Origin: Deltaproteobacteria bacterium
GTDB lineage: Bacteria; Desulfobacterota; Desulfobacteria; Desulfobacterales; JAFDCJ01
DNA length: 10,641 nt
Assembly (NCBI GenBank): GCA_024277475.1
Contig: JAJRVC010000592.1
Span: forward strand, 1-10,641
Reading direction: 5' to 3'
Positions 1 through 6,649 of this stretch are shown piece by piece (the stretch's first letter is position 1; each line of letters starts with the position of its first letter). A model generated the notes under the pieces. It was not told the DNA's origin and ran no database searches. It saw nothing but the letters and a program-made list of their open reading frames with translations. Position numbers and translations under genes: made by a program.

Positions 1-97
1 AGTGTGAAGTGTGAAGTGTGAAGTGTGAAGTGTGAAGTGTGAAGTGTGAAGTGTGAAGTGTGAAGTGTGAAGTGTGAAGTGTGAAGTGTGAAGTGTG
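1..97. repeat. Perfect 7-bp tandem repeat array (AGTGTGA)
   Basis: Thirteen identical AGTGTGA units run from 1 to 91 without a mismatch, followed by a six-base partial unit (92-97). The array probably continues left of the window. The purity suggests recent expansion by slippage. The GTGA core is shared with the clusters at 130-178 (other strand) and 2821-2855, so this looks like one member of a dispersed heptamer family. No reading frame of interest crosses it. Confidence 0.97.
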
Positions 98-129
98 GTC
101 TGCTAACTAAGACTGTAAATTCCATCATA

Positions 130-178
130 GTTCACGCATCACGGTTCACGTATCACGATTCACACATCACGGTTCACG
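130..178. repeat. Degenerate 7-bp repeat array, reverse-oriented (consensus NWTCACG)
   Basis: Seven contiguous heptamers fill this stretch exactly: GTTCACG, CATCACG, GTTCACG, TATCACG, ATTCACA, CATCACG, GTTCACG. Read on the minus strand they are CGTGAAC, CGTGATG and similar, so they resemble the 1-97 array in inverted orientation. Five of seven positions can pair with that array, which would allow a long imperfect hairpin with 98-129 as the loop. The array ends 32 bp before the batD-like start. Confidence 0.9.
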
Positions 179-210
179 AAATTGATCAACTATACTAAAT
201 TTGCATAGAC

Positions 211-2049
211 ATGAGAAACCGTAAAACCGTGCTAAAACTTTGGTTCTTGATTTTTTTTGCAGCGGCTGTTTCCGCGGTAAATTTGCACGCCCAGGAGATC
301 TCTATCCAGGCCAGCGTGGACCGCAATCCGGTAGGCGTCAATGATATTTTTACCTACCAGGTGGAGGTGAGCGGCAACGCTTCCGGGATCCCCGAACCGC
401 CGCTGCCGGAGTTTAAGGATTTCACCATCCGGGGCGGCCCCAACCTGTCGACCAGTTTTCAGATTATCAACGGATCGGTGCAAAGCAGCAAAACCTATTC
501 GGTTCGTTTGCTGCCGCGAAGAACAGGGCAGTTTGTCATCCCCCCGGTAACGCTGGAGTATAAAGGGAAAACCTACCGCTCCAACGTGGTGCGGGTTACG
601 GTGGTCAGTAAATCTTCCGGGCAAAACAACGCCCGGCAGCGGAGAAGCGGCCGCACCCAACGGCCCCAGGCAAGCCAAAAGGAACTGTTTTTAAAGGCCG
701 TTCCTTCCAAAAAGACCGTTTATGTTAACGAGCCGGTGGATGTGACCATCAAGCTCTATTTCCGTATTCCGGTGCGCAATCCCAATTTTGTCAAACAGCC
801 GGAGGCGGCCGGGTTTTGGGTAGAGGAGTACCAGATTCCCCAGAATATCCCCATCTCTACCGAAGTGATCAACGGGGTGAAATACAATGTGGCCGTGGTG
901 AAGCGGCTGGCGCTGTTCCCTTCCCGGGCGGGAACGCTGGAGATTTCCCCGGCGCAGTTGTCGGTAAACGTGGTGCAGCGCCGCCGCCGCGATCCCTTCA
1001 ACTTATTCGACGATTTTTTTGAAGACCCTTTTGGGCGCACGGTGGAAAAAGTGCTTTCCACGGAACCGATCAAAATTGAGGCCATCCCCTTTCCCAAAGA
1101 AGGCCGGCCGGATAATTTTGTGGGCATATCCGGTAATATCCGCCTGCGCACCCGCCTGGATAAAACCACCGTGCCCGCGAATGAGGCCATCACTTACAAA
1201 GTGGAGTTGACCGGGAAAGGGAATCTAAAATCCCTCCAAAGTTTGCCGGTGCAGTTTCCGGGCAGTTTTGAGGTGTATGATCCGAAAGTAAAAAACAAAG
1301 TGAATCCCCGGGCCGGCAACTTTACGGCTAGCAAGGAATGGGAATATGTGCTGATCCCCCGCTCCCAGGGAACTTTTACCATCCCCCCGCTGGAGATTTC
1401 CTACTTTGATCCGCAAGCGAAAGTCTATCGCACCCTCACCTCGCGGGCGTACACGGTAACCGTGACGGAGGGTAAGGAGATTGCCGGCGGCCCTGCCGGC
1501 GGCTATGTAGGCAAATCCGATGTGCAGCTTTTGGGACGGGATATTAACTACATCAAAGAGAAGCTGAGCTTACAACCGCTGGGCTACAAGCCTTATAATA
1601 CGGGATGGTTCTGGGCGGCGCTGCTGCTGCCGCTGCTGGCCCTGGGCGGCGCATACGGCTACCTGCGCCACCGGGAGAAAATGAGCACCAACCTGGAATA
1701 CGCCCGCAGCCGCAAAGCCTTCAAACAAGCGGAACACCGCCTGAAAGGGGCGCAGGACTATTTGAAACAAGCCCGGTTCGCGGAGTTTTACGGGGAAGTC
1801 TCGAAAGCGCTGCTGGGCTTTGTGGCCGATAAGACCAACCGTTCTGCGGCGGGCCTGCTGCGCGAGGAGGTCGAGGCGCTTTTGAAAAAGCACCAGGTGG
1901 ATCCGGAGTTGCTGACAAATTATCTCAAATGCCTGGACGAAGCGGATTTTCGGCGTTTTGCCCCCGGAACCGTTTCCAAAGAAAGCGCTGAGGAGTTTTA
2001 CCAGCGCGCCCGGGAAATATTAGCCCAATTAGGAAAACATTTTAACTGA
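211..2049 (+). CDS. batD: BatD-family (oxygen tolerance) membrane protein
   Basis: This 612-residue protein has an N-terminal signal peptide (hydrophobic residues about 9-24, plausible cleavage after the NLHA near 27). Repeated beta-rich Ig-like segments follow, with recurring pieces such as 'YSVRLLPRRTGQFVIPPV' (about 95-112) and a similar 'YVLIPRSQGTFTIPPLEISY' near 380-399. One transmembrane helix lies at about 466-485, followed by a basic helical cytoplasmic tail to 612. This layout and length match the BatD family (Bacteroides aerotolerance). Bat genes usually sit with moxR, batA and batB, and the BatE-like gene follows here after 2 bp. The precise biochemical role of BatD is not known. 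No clear Shine-Dalgarno precedes the ATG. A string matching the Bacteroidota -7 element (TAnnTTTG, 196-203) lies just upstream, but no properly spaced -33 element goes with it. Confidence 0.88.
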   Translation: MRNRKTVLKLWFLIFFAAAVSAVNLHAQEISIQASVDRNPVGVNDIFTYQVEVSGNASGIPEPPLPEFKDFTIRGGPNLSTSFQIINGSVQSSKTYSVRLLPRRTGQFVIPPVTLEYKGKTYRSNVVRVTVVSKSSGQNNARQRRSGRTQRPQASQKELFLKAVPSKKTVYVNEPVDVTIKLYFRIPVRNPNFVKQPEAAGFWVEEYQIPQNIPISTEVINGVKYNVAVVKRLALFPSRAGTLEISPAQLSVNVVQRRRRDPFNLFDDFFEDPFGRTVEKVLSTEPIKIEAIPFPKEGRPDNFVGISGNIRLRTRLDKTTVPANEAITYKVELTGKGNLKSLQSLPVQFPGSFEVYDPKVKNKVNPRAGNFTASKEWEYVLIPRSQGTFTIPPLEISYFDPQAKVYRTLTSRAYTVTVTEGKEIAGGPAGGYVGKSDVQLLGRDINYIKEKLSLQPLGYKPYNTGWFWAALLLPLLALGGAYGYLRHREKMSTNLEYARSRKAFKQAEHRLKGAQDYLKQARFAEFYGEVSKALLGFVADKTNRSAAGLLREEVEALLKKHQVDPELLTNYLKCLDEADFRRFAPGTVSKESAEEFYQRAREILAQLGKHFN

Positions 2050-2051
2050 CG

Positions 2052-2822
2052 ATGACGGCCATGAAGTTTACTTTTGTTTTAGTGATCGGAGTGCTGCTGC
2101 TCAGCAGCCCGGAGTTTGCCCAGAGCAGCGCCCGGCATTTTTTTGAGCAGGGCAACACCGCCTACCGGGAAGGCAACTACCAGGAAGCTATCCAGCACTA
2201 CCAGGCCGTGCTCAACACCGGCTTCGAGAGCAGCCAGGTCTATTACAACCTGGGAAATTGTTACTACAAGTTAGACCAAATCGGCCGGGCAATCCTCTAT
2301 TATGAAAAAGCGTTGCGAATCGACCCGAACGATCCGGATATCCGCTTAAACCTGGAAATTGCCAATTTAAAAACAGCCGATCGCCTGGAGACGCCCCCCA
2401 AATTCTTTTTATTTGCCTGGTGGGATAGTCTGAAAAGAGCCTTCTCGCAAAAGGAGCTTACTTACCTGCTCCTGGGGTTTTATATCCTCTCCATCCTGCT
2501 CGTTATTGCCTGGCTGTTTCTGCGGTTTCATCGCCGCAGAGGTTGGGTGGTTACGCTACTCAGCATCAGCGCTACGCTCACGGTGCTCTGGGCGTATTTG
2601 TTGATCTCCTCTATTCAGGCGGAATCGCAGCAGCGGAGCGCGATTGTGCTGCCGGCTTCGGTCAGTGTGCTGAGCGCGCCGGAAGAAAACAGCACCGATG
2701 TGTTTATCCTGCATGCGGGCGTTAAAGTATCCGTGGAAGAACAGCGCGGCGAGTGGATGAAGATCCGCCTGCCCGACGGCAAAAGCGGCTGGCTGCGCTC
2801 CGAGTACCTGGGGGTGATTTGA
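2052..2822 (+). CDS. batE: BatE-like protein: TPR repeats, two TM helices, bacterial SH3 domain
   Basis: This 256-residue protein starts with a signal peptide or signal anchor (about 5-24). Two TPR repeats follow at about 27-60 and 61-95, including 'YNLGNCYYKLDQIGRAILYYEKAL' type positions with the usual G, Y, A and P spacing. Two transmembrane helices lie at about 137-158 and 164-187, and a C-terminal SH3-like domain at about 196-256 ends in the typical 'G-W-L-R' strand. It begins 2 bp after the batD-like stop, so the two genes form an operon. An in-frame ATG at 2061 (MKFTF...) would give a more typical signal peptide, so the true start may be there. In Bat operons the TPR protein is called BatE, or BatC when only TPR is present; the SH3 end fits BatE-like proteins. 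A role in envelope function or stress tolerance is inferred from the family. Confidence 0.8.
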   Translation: MTAMKFTFVLVIGVLLLSSPEFAQSSARHFFEQGNTAYREGNYQEAIQHYQAVLNTGFESSQVYYNLGNCYYKLDQIGRAILYYEKALRIDPNDPDIRLNLEIANLKTADRLETPPKFFLFAWWDSLKRAFSQKELTYLLLGFYILSILLVIAWLFLRFHRRRGWVVTLLSISATLTVLWAYLLISSIQAESQQRSAIVLPASVSVLSAPEENSTDVFILHAGVKVSVEEQRGEWMKIRLPDGKSGWLRSEYLGVI

Positions 2823-2855
2823 GTGATGAATGACGAGTGATGAGTGATAGGTGAT
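2821..2855. repeat. Degenerate 7-bp repeat cluster (GAGTGAT-like)
   Basis: Five consecutive heptamers are seen: GAGTGAT, GAATGAC, GAGTGAT, GAGTGAT, AGGTGAT. The first begins inside the TGA stop of the batE-like gene. The cluster belongs to the same GTGA-core heptamer family as the arrays at 1-97 and 130-178. Confidence 0.8.
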
Positions 2856-2858
2856 CTG

Positions 2859-2875
2859 CCGGGTGAAAAACCCGG
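2859..2875. terminator. Hairpin in convergent gap, possible bidirectional terminator
   Basis: A 6-bp perfect stem, CCGGGT (2859-2864) with ACCCGG (2870-2875), closes a GAAAA loop. It sits between the convergent batE-like and rhomboid genes, where a shared terminator would be expected. No U-run follows on either strand, so it is not a canonical intrinsic terminator. Confidence 0.4.
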
Positions 2876-2896
2876 GTTGAATGACAAATTTAGCCA

Positions 2897-3589
2897 TTAC
2901 CACTCCTCCGGCCATTGATAGTAAGGTCTTTGTTTCCGGAAGAAAGAAATCAGTATTGCTCCTAAAATAAATCCGCCGATATGGGCCCACCAGGCTACCC
3001 CGCTGGCCCCGGCTTCTACAGATAGCGTCGCTAATCCGTAGAGCGTCTGAAACACCATCCATAAAATCAGGAAGATATAGGCGGGAATTTCGATAAACTG
3101 GAAGAAGAAAAATATGGGGATAAGGGTTAAGACCCGCCCGCGCGGATAAAGCACCAGGTAGGCGCCCATCACCCCGGCAATTGCGCCGCTGGCCCCCACG
3201 GTGGGAACGGTAGACGCGGCGTTGAACAGGGCGTGGGTTAAGCTGGCCCCGACGCCCATCAGCAGGTAAAAAACAATATAGCGCCCGTGGCCCATGCTGT
3301 CTTCTACGTTATCGCCGAAAATCCACAGAAACCACATGTTGCCTATCAGGTGCATCCACCCGCCGTGCAAAAAGATGGAAGTAAAAAGCGGAATAATCAC
3401 ACCGGGCAGGTTAAATTCGCTTAATGAAATAAAAAAATTATGGGGCGTTAATCCGAATATATAAAAGAATTTCTGCAGGTAATCGCCTAAAGAAAGTTCG
3501 TAGAAGAAGATCAGCACATTCAGCGCAATAATGGTCACGTTGACCACCGGGAAGGTGCTGGAACGAACCGAATCACGAATGGGGATCAT
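2897..3589 (-). CDS. Rhomboid family intramembrane serine protease
   Basis: From the chosen start the protein is 230 residues and opens with 'MIPIRDSVRSSTFPVVN', a typical beginning for bacterial rhomboids. It has about six hydrophobic helices. The rhomboid signatures are present: the 'WMHLIGN' motif (H80, N84), the catalytic serine in GASGAIAG (S134), and the catalytic histidine in 'WAHIGG' (H203). The Ser-His dyad is therefore intact, and the enzyme should cleave transmembrane substrates in the inner membrane. Its substrate is unknown. The frame is open further upstream to 3667, with ATGs at 3667 and 3634, but the family start and an AGAGAG-rich ribosome-binding region favour 3589. The gene follows the WYL regulator on the same strand after 93 bp and converges with the Bat genes. 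Confidence 0.92.
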   Translation of the reverse strand: MIPIRDSVRSSTFPVVNVTIIALNVLIFFYELSLGDYLQKFFYIFGLTPHNFFISLSEFNLPGVIIPLFTSIFLHGGWMHLIGNMWFLWIFGDNVEDSMGHGRYIVFYLLMGVGASLTHALFNAASTVPTVGASGAIAGVMGAYLVLYPRGRVLTLIPIFFFFQFIEIPAYIFLILWMVFQTLYGLATLSVEAGASGVAWWAHIGGFILGAILISFFRKQRPYYQWPEEW

Positions 3590-3682
3590 ACTCTCTCTTT
3601 CGTTATAGGTGATGGGTGTAGATAGATTTACCATCTCCAAAATATGGATTCCCGGGGAAACGGGCAAGGGAAAGAAATAAGT

Positions 3683-4549
3683 TCATTCCGTTTTGATGAA
3701 AGTCAGTTCCCTGGCTAACTGCTGCTGGTGCAGATCATCCAGCTTTTGCTCGATCTCCGCTTTGTTCAGCCAGACCAAATCGCGGTAGCGGGGAGAATCC
3801 AGTTCCAGGTAACGGCGAATGTAGTATAAAAAGGCCGCTTTAACCGGAAACCGCAGTTCGTCGGAGATATCGTATTCGATGCGTATGGCGGCAATTTGGG
3901 CGGGGGAGAGTTCCGGGTTGGGAGCTAATCTTAAAACCAGGTCGGTATTCCAGATGATGTCGCATTGCGGGTCAATCGGGTGCGGGCGCCGGTCGCCGGT
4001 TTCCAGGATGCGGCTCAACAGGAAATCGCGGAACACTTTGCGCTTGTGGCAAAAACAGCGCACATGCCAGCGGAAGCCGTCGTACCCGAAGGCATGGGGA
4101 GTAATCCAGCGCCAGTGCGGTTCCGGGTCAGTCATGGACTGGTAACGGATTTCCAGGGCCAGCTTTCCGCGCATCACCCCCAAGATGGTTTTCAATTTAT
4201 GCGGGTCGATGATCCGCTGCGGGAAGGGCAACAAATAAAAACGGGGATGATATCCCAAAAAAACCTGGGAGCGGAAAAATTGCTGCTGAGACAACTCCAG
4301 CATAAAGAAGTATTCCTGCGGATCGGTAGATATAAAGCGCGGTTGAAAGTGTTCGGTAATCCGGTAAGTTTTATGATTGCGATCATAGTACATGTTTTGC
4401 GGCGCTTCGCCCAGATATCGTTTTAGATCGTTAGAGGCCTGGGGGGTGGAAAGACCGAAAAAGTCTTCCAGGTCTTTCCGGTTTATTTGTCCTTCCCAGT
4501 ATAATCGCGTTTCGATAAACGCTAAGCGTTGATCCGGTCCCCACTTCAT
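3683..4549 (-). CDS. WYL-domain transcription factor, BrxR/CapW-like
   Basis: The protein has 288 residues. Residues about 1-70 form a winged helix-turn-helix, with 'RLAFIETRLYWEGQINRKDL' followed by 'FFGLSTPQASNDLKRY'. Residues about 126-185 are the WYL domain, in which the eponymous strand reads R160-W161-H162-V163, so only the Trp is kept. It ends in 'FRDFLLSRI', the usual second half of the WYL core. Residues about 195-260 fit the WCX dimerisation region. Length, order and the N-terminal sequence resemble the BrxR/CapW group, which represses BREX, CBASS and other defence operons by binding inverted repeats and is thought to respond to a ligand bound by the WYL fold. It is divergent from the first cas6 across an A+T-rich gap, so control of that promoter and of itself is the likely job (inference). 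A good AAAGGA site precedes the ATG. Confidence 0.85.
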   Translation of the reverse strand: MKWGPDQRLAFIETRLYWEGQINRKDLEDFFGLSTPQASNDLKRYLGEAPQNMYYDRNHKTYRITEHFQPRFISTDPQEYFFMLELSQQQFFRSQVFLGYHPRFYLLPFPQRIIDPHKLKTILGVMRGKLALEIRYQSMTDPEPHWRWITPHAFGYDGFRWHVRCFCHKRKVFRDFLLSRILETGDRRPHPIDPQCDIIWNTDLVLRLAPNPELSPAQIAAIRIEYDISDELRFPVKAAFLYYIRRYLELDSPRYRDLVWLNKAEIEQKLDDLHQQQLARELTFIKTE

Positions 4550-4715
4550 GTTTATCCTTTCTTGCTTTTTTTTACCTGTTTTAGACGAATGAAGCCTGAG
4601 TTTAATATACTATTTTATGACGATATAGCCTATAGTGATCATAAAACCTCACCAAGCAGCGCAGAACGACAAAATAAAATATGCATTAAACATTATAAGT
4701 ATAATATATACATTG

Positions 4716-4727
4716 ATTTGATCAAAT
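4716..4727. promoter_or_regulatory. 12-bp perfect palindrome, candidate operator
   Basis: ATTTGATCAAAT reads the same on both strands. It lies 21 bp upstream of the -35 box of the rightward cas6 promoter and upstream of the divergent WYL gene. That is a reasonable place for a dimeric BrxR/CapW-like regulator to bind. Binding is inferred only. Short palindromes also arise by chance in A+T-rich DNA. Confidence 0.35.
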
Positions 4728-4748
4728 ATATAGAAAAAATATTTATAC

Positions 4749-4777
4749 TTGACAGCAATGCTTTTAGCTCTTACTTT
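4749..4777 (+). promoter_or_regulatory. Sigma70-like promoter for the first cas6
   Basis: A perfect TTGACA (-35, 4749-4754) is followed after exactly 17 bp by TACTTT (-10, 4772-4777). Transcription would start near 4784, leaving a leader of about 68 nt before the GTG start at 4852. Confidence 0.5.
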
Positions 4778-4837
4778 TCATCCAACAATCACCTCTGTCG
4801 TTATCGCAGGTGATCGTTCGTATACGGCGAACCAAGC

Positions 4838-4845
4838 GGAAGGGG
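4838..4845 (+). promoter_or_regulatory. Ribosome-binding site that sets the GTG start of cas6 (first copy)
   Basis: GGAAGGGG lies 6 nt before the GTG at 4852. The frame is open upstream to an earlier GTG at 4810, but that codon lacks such a site, and Cas6 homologues begin with a strand like 'MRLKL', which matches the 4852 start. Confidence 0.6.
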
Positions 4846-4851
4846 ACACCC

Positions 4852-5652
4852 GTGAGACTGAAACTAAGCTTAAATTTAGTCAGTCGTTCGATTTACCTGC
4901 CTTTCAACTACCAGTATTTTCTTTCCAGTTGGATATATCGCACCATCCAAAGCAGCAATTCCGGCTTTTCTGCCTGGCTGCATGAGCAGGGGTACGGCAG
5001 TTATGGCAAACGGTTTAAGCTGTTTACCTTTTCCCAACTGCAATTGCAGAAACCCTGGCGGCCTGCGGGGGATCGGATTAAGCTATCCAGCCGCCGGGCC
5101 ACGCTGATTGTTTCCTTTGCGGTGGACCAGGCGGTGGAGCATTTTTTAATCGGATTGTTTCAGCAGCAGCGTCTGCCCATCGATCCCGGGGCAGCACAAG
5201 CGGCGCTATTTGAAGTAGAGACGGTGGAGCGGCTGCCCGACCCGGATTTTAAAGGCGAGGTTTCCTTTCGCTGTTTATCGCCAATCTGTTTATCGAGGGA
5301 CCGCGAGGAAGGCCGGCCGCCGGAGTACCTCTCCCCCACTGCCTCCGGTTATGGCGACATGCTTTATCAGAATTTACTGTTCAAATATTTAGCCGCCTCC
5401 GGGCAGGAGATAACCGTTGACCGACTCCGTAGCCAGATGGAAGCCCGGCAGCATTTTTCTTTTCGGCTTTTAAATGAGCCGCGCTCCAAATTACAGACGA
5501 TTAAACCCGGCAAGCCCCAGGAAACGCGGGTAAAGGGCTATCGATTCCGTTTTAAGATTACCGCCGCCCCGGAACTGCTGGCCTTTGCTTACCAGACCGG
5601 CTTCGGAGAGAAAAACAGCCTGGGGTTTGGGTGCGTGGAGGAGATGGGGTGA
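4852..5652 (+). CDS. cas6: CRISPR-associated endoribonuclease Cas6 (first copy)
   Basis: From the GTG at 4852 the protein is 266 residues, a normal length for Cas6. It opens 'VRLKLSLNL' and then 'LPFNYQYFLSSWIYRTI' and 'WLHEQGY...FKLFTFSQL', the standard first RAMP fold of Cas6. By comparison with Pyrococcus Cas6, Tyr29, His44 and a nearby Lys (K53 or K56) are candidates for the catalytic triad. The C-terminus has the glycine-rich loop 'GFGEKNSLGFGCVE'. Cas6 cuts pre-crRNA within the repeat to give mature guides. Its G+C content and codon use resemble the left-hand genes rather than the cas operon that begins at 6650. No effector gene directly follows; a HEAT-repeat gene comes next after 106 bp. 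It may serve a different array or a type III or type I system elsewhere, or be a remnant of an older locus. Confidence 0.9.
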   Translation: MRLKLSLNLVSRSIYLPFNYQYFLSSWIYRTIQSSNSGFSAWLHEQGYGSYGKRFKLFTFSQLQLQKPWRPAGDRIKLSSRRATLIVSFAVDQAVEHFLIGLFQQQRLPIDPGAAQAALFEVETVERLPDPDFKGEVSFRCLSPICLSRDREEGRPPEYLSPTASGYGDMLYQNLLFKYLAASGQEITVDRLRSQMEARQHFSFRLLNEPRSKLQTIKPGKPQETRVKGYRFRFKITAAPELLAFAYQTGFGEKNSLGFGCVEEMG

Positions 5653-5656
5653 TTGG

Positions 5657-5700
5657 GATCCCGGCGAAAACGAACTCATCGCTGAGTGCTTGCCGGGATC
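5657..5700. other. Two-part hairpin after the first cas6
   Basis: A perfect 9-bp outer stem, GATCCCGGC (5657-5665) with GCCGGGATC (5692-5700), encloses an inner 5-bp stem, ACTCA (5674-5678) with TGAGT (5683-5687), capped by a TCGC tetraloop. It begins 5 bp after the cas6 stop. There is no U-run after it on either strand. It may be a factor-independent-like terminator lacking a tail, an mRNA processing or stabilising element, or a dispersed palindromic repeat. Only one copy is visible here. Confidence 0.5.
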
Positions 5701-5745
5701 AAATCATCCGTGACGTGGGACGTTGACTAGAGAATGAGTTTAATG

Positions 5746-5752
5746 AAAGGAG
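5746..5752 (+). promoter_or_regulatory. Shine-Dalgarno that sets the TTG start of the HEAT-repeat gene
   Basis: AAAGGAG lies 6 nt before TTG at 5759. No ATG lies near in frame, so this site is the main support for the rare start codon. Confidence 0.6.
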
Positions 5753-5758
5753 CGAATA

Positions 5759-6568
5759 TTGGATCATGATTATCAGCCGCCGGTGGATCAATTATTAACC
5801 CTGGGTATAGATGACCGCTTGAAATGGAACTGGCCGGATTACCTGGAGATGGGATTTACAGAAAAAGATATTCCCGGGTTGATCCGCATGGCAACCGATG
5901 AACAACTGAACAATGCCGACGGCGATAGCCCGGAGGTCTGGGCGCCGTTGCATGCCTGGCGAACCCTGGGGCAGTTGAAAGCGGAAGAGGCCGTCGAACC
6001 GCTACTGTCGCTGTTGGATTTGGATGATGACTGGAGCCGGGAAGAAATACCGGAAGTTATGGCAATGATTGGCCCGGCGGCAATTCCCTACCTGGATAAA
6101 TACATAGAGAATAATACTCATAAAGAGTTTGCCCGAATTTCGGCCGCCCACGCATTGGAAAAAATCGGGAATCTTTACCCGGGGCAGAAACAAACCTGTA
6201 TCAATATCCTTATCCGGCATTTGCAGAATTATTCGAACAATCTCCCCACTCTAAATGCGTTTCTGATAAGTCACTTGATTGCTCTGGAAGCGGTTGAAGC
6301 CGCGCCGGTGATGGAGGAAGCTTACGCCGCCGGGCAGGTTGACATATCCGTTTTAGGCGACTGGGAAAACGCTCAAAGAAAATTGGGGTTGTTGGATGAG
6401 CAGAACACGTCGGCGCCGAGTTACCAGATGGACAGCCTGTTCCCCGGGCTAAGGGAGAAAGTCACCAAAAAGCGGCAACAAAACAAAAGCGCGCTCCAAA
6501 AGGAAAAATCCAAGCGCAAAATGGCCAAGGCGTCGCGGAAGAAGAGTAGGAAGAAGGGGAAGAAGTGA
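5759..6568 (+). CDS. HEAT-repeat protein with lysine/arginine-rich tail
   Basis: The 269-residue protein begins with an N-terminal segment ('WPDYLEMGFTEKDIPGLIRMA', about 25-45). HEAT-like helical pairs follow from about 60 to 210, including 'WAPLHAWRTLGQL', 'AEEAVEPLLSLLDL', 'ARISAAHALEKIG' and 'GDWENAQRKLGL'. A strongly basic tail (about 233-269) is nearly all K, R, S, A and Q. Related HEAT/DUF1186-like proteins occur in many bacteria and have no established function. The alpha-solenoid suggests a protein-protein scaffold, and the basic tail might contact nucleic acid (inference). It sits between the two cas6 genes, but its composition matches the left-hand genes and similar proteins exist without CRISPR, so a role in CRISPR is not shown. 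The TTG start is chosen for its strong upstream AAAGGAG. Confidence 0.75.
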   Translation: MDHDYQPPVDQLLTLGIDDRLKWNWPDYLEMGFTEKDIPGLIRMATDEQLNNADGDSPEVWAPLHAWRTLGQLKAEEAVEPLLSLLDLDDDWSREEIPEVMAMIGPAAIPYLDKYIENNTHKEFARISAAHALEKIGNLYPGQKQTCINILIRHLQNYSNNLPTLNAFLISHLIALEAVEAAPVMEEAYAAGQVDISVLGDWENAQRKLGLLDEQNTSAPSYQMDSLFPGLREKVTKKRQQNKSALQKEKSKRKMAKASRKKSRKKGKK

Positions 6569-6649
6569 GGGGGGATCAAAAACTATCCGTATAAAGATAG
6601 GATGTTAAAATACTATTACGTTGAATGTTTATTAAAATCTGGATGAGCT

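Larger units (their letters stand above)
4550..4851. other. A+T-rich divergent regulatory region between WYL regulator and cas6
   Basis: This 302-bp gap carries no convincing gene. It is much richer in A+T than either flank, especially 4600-4750. It holds a 12-bp palindrome (4716-4727), an inverted repeat TATAG-C-CTATA (4624-4634), an imperfect dyad TTATA-AG-TATAA (4694-4705) containing a TATAAT string (4700-4705), and the rightward promoter at 4749-4777. It also holds the leader of the WYL gene. No CRISPR repeat is present. Confidence 0.75.

Noticed and set aside
1..97. Possible CRISPR array
   Set aside because: Units are 7 bp with no spacers, so this is a simple tandem repeat.
182..203. 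Bacteroidota-type promoter before batD (TAAATTTG as TAnnTTTG)
   Set aside because: The TTG upstream is too close (11 bp) for the usual -33/-7 spacing, and the start of transcription would leave no leader; kept only as a remark.
756..1193. Antisense frame of 145 codons within batD, and similar long antisense frames at 1570-1893 and 2556-3062
   Set aside because: They are shadows of G+C-rich coding sequence, with no start signals or recognisable protein features.
3590..3667. Upstream extension of the rhomboid by 26 residues
   Set aside because: The rhomboid family start 'MIPIRD' is at 3589, and the extension has no family likeness.
4529..4813. 94-codon frame on the plus strand in the divergent gap
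   Set aside because: It begins inside the WYL gene, has no ribosome-binding site and a low-complexity A+T-driven composition.
4749..4985. 78-codon frame overlapping the start of the first cas6
   Set aside because: Its start lies in the promoter, and the cas6 frame carries recognisable Cas6 motifs over the same bases.
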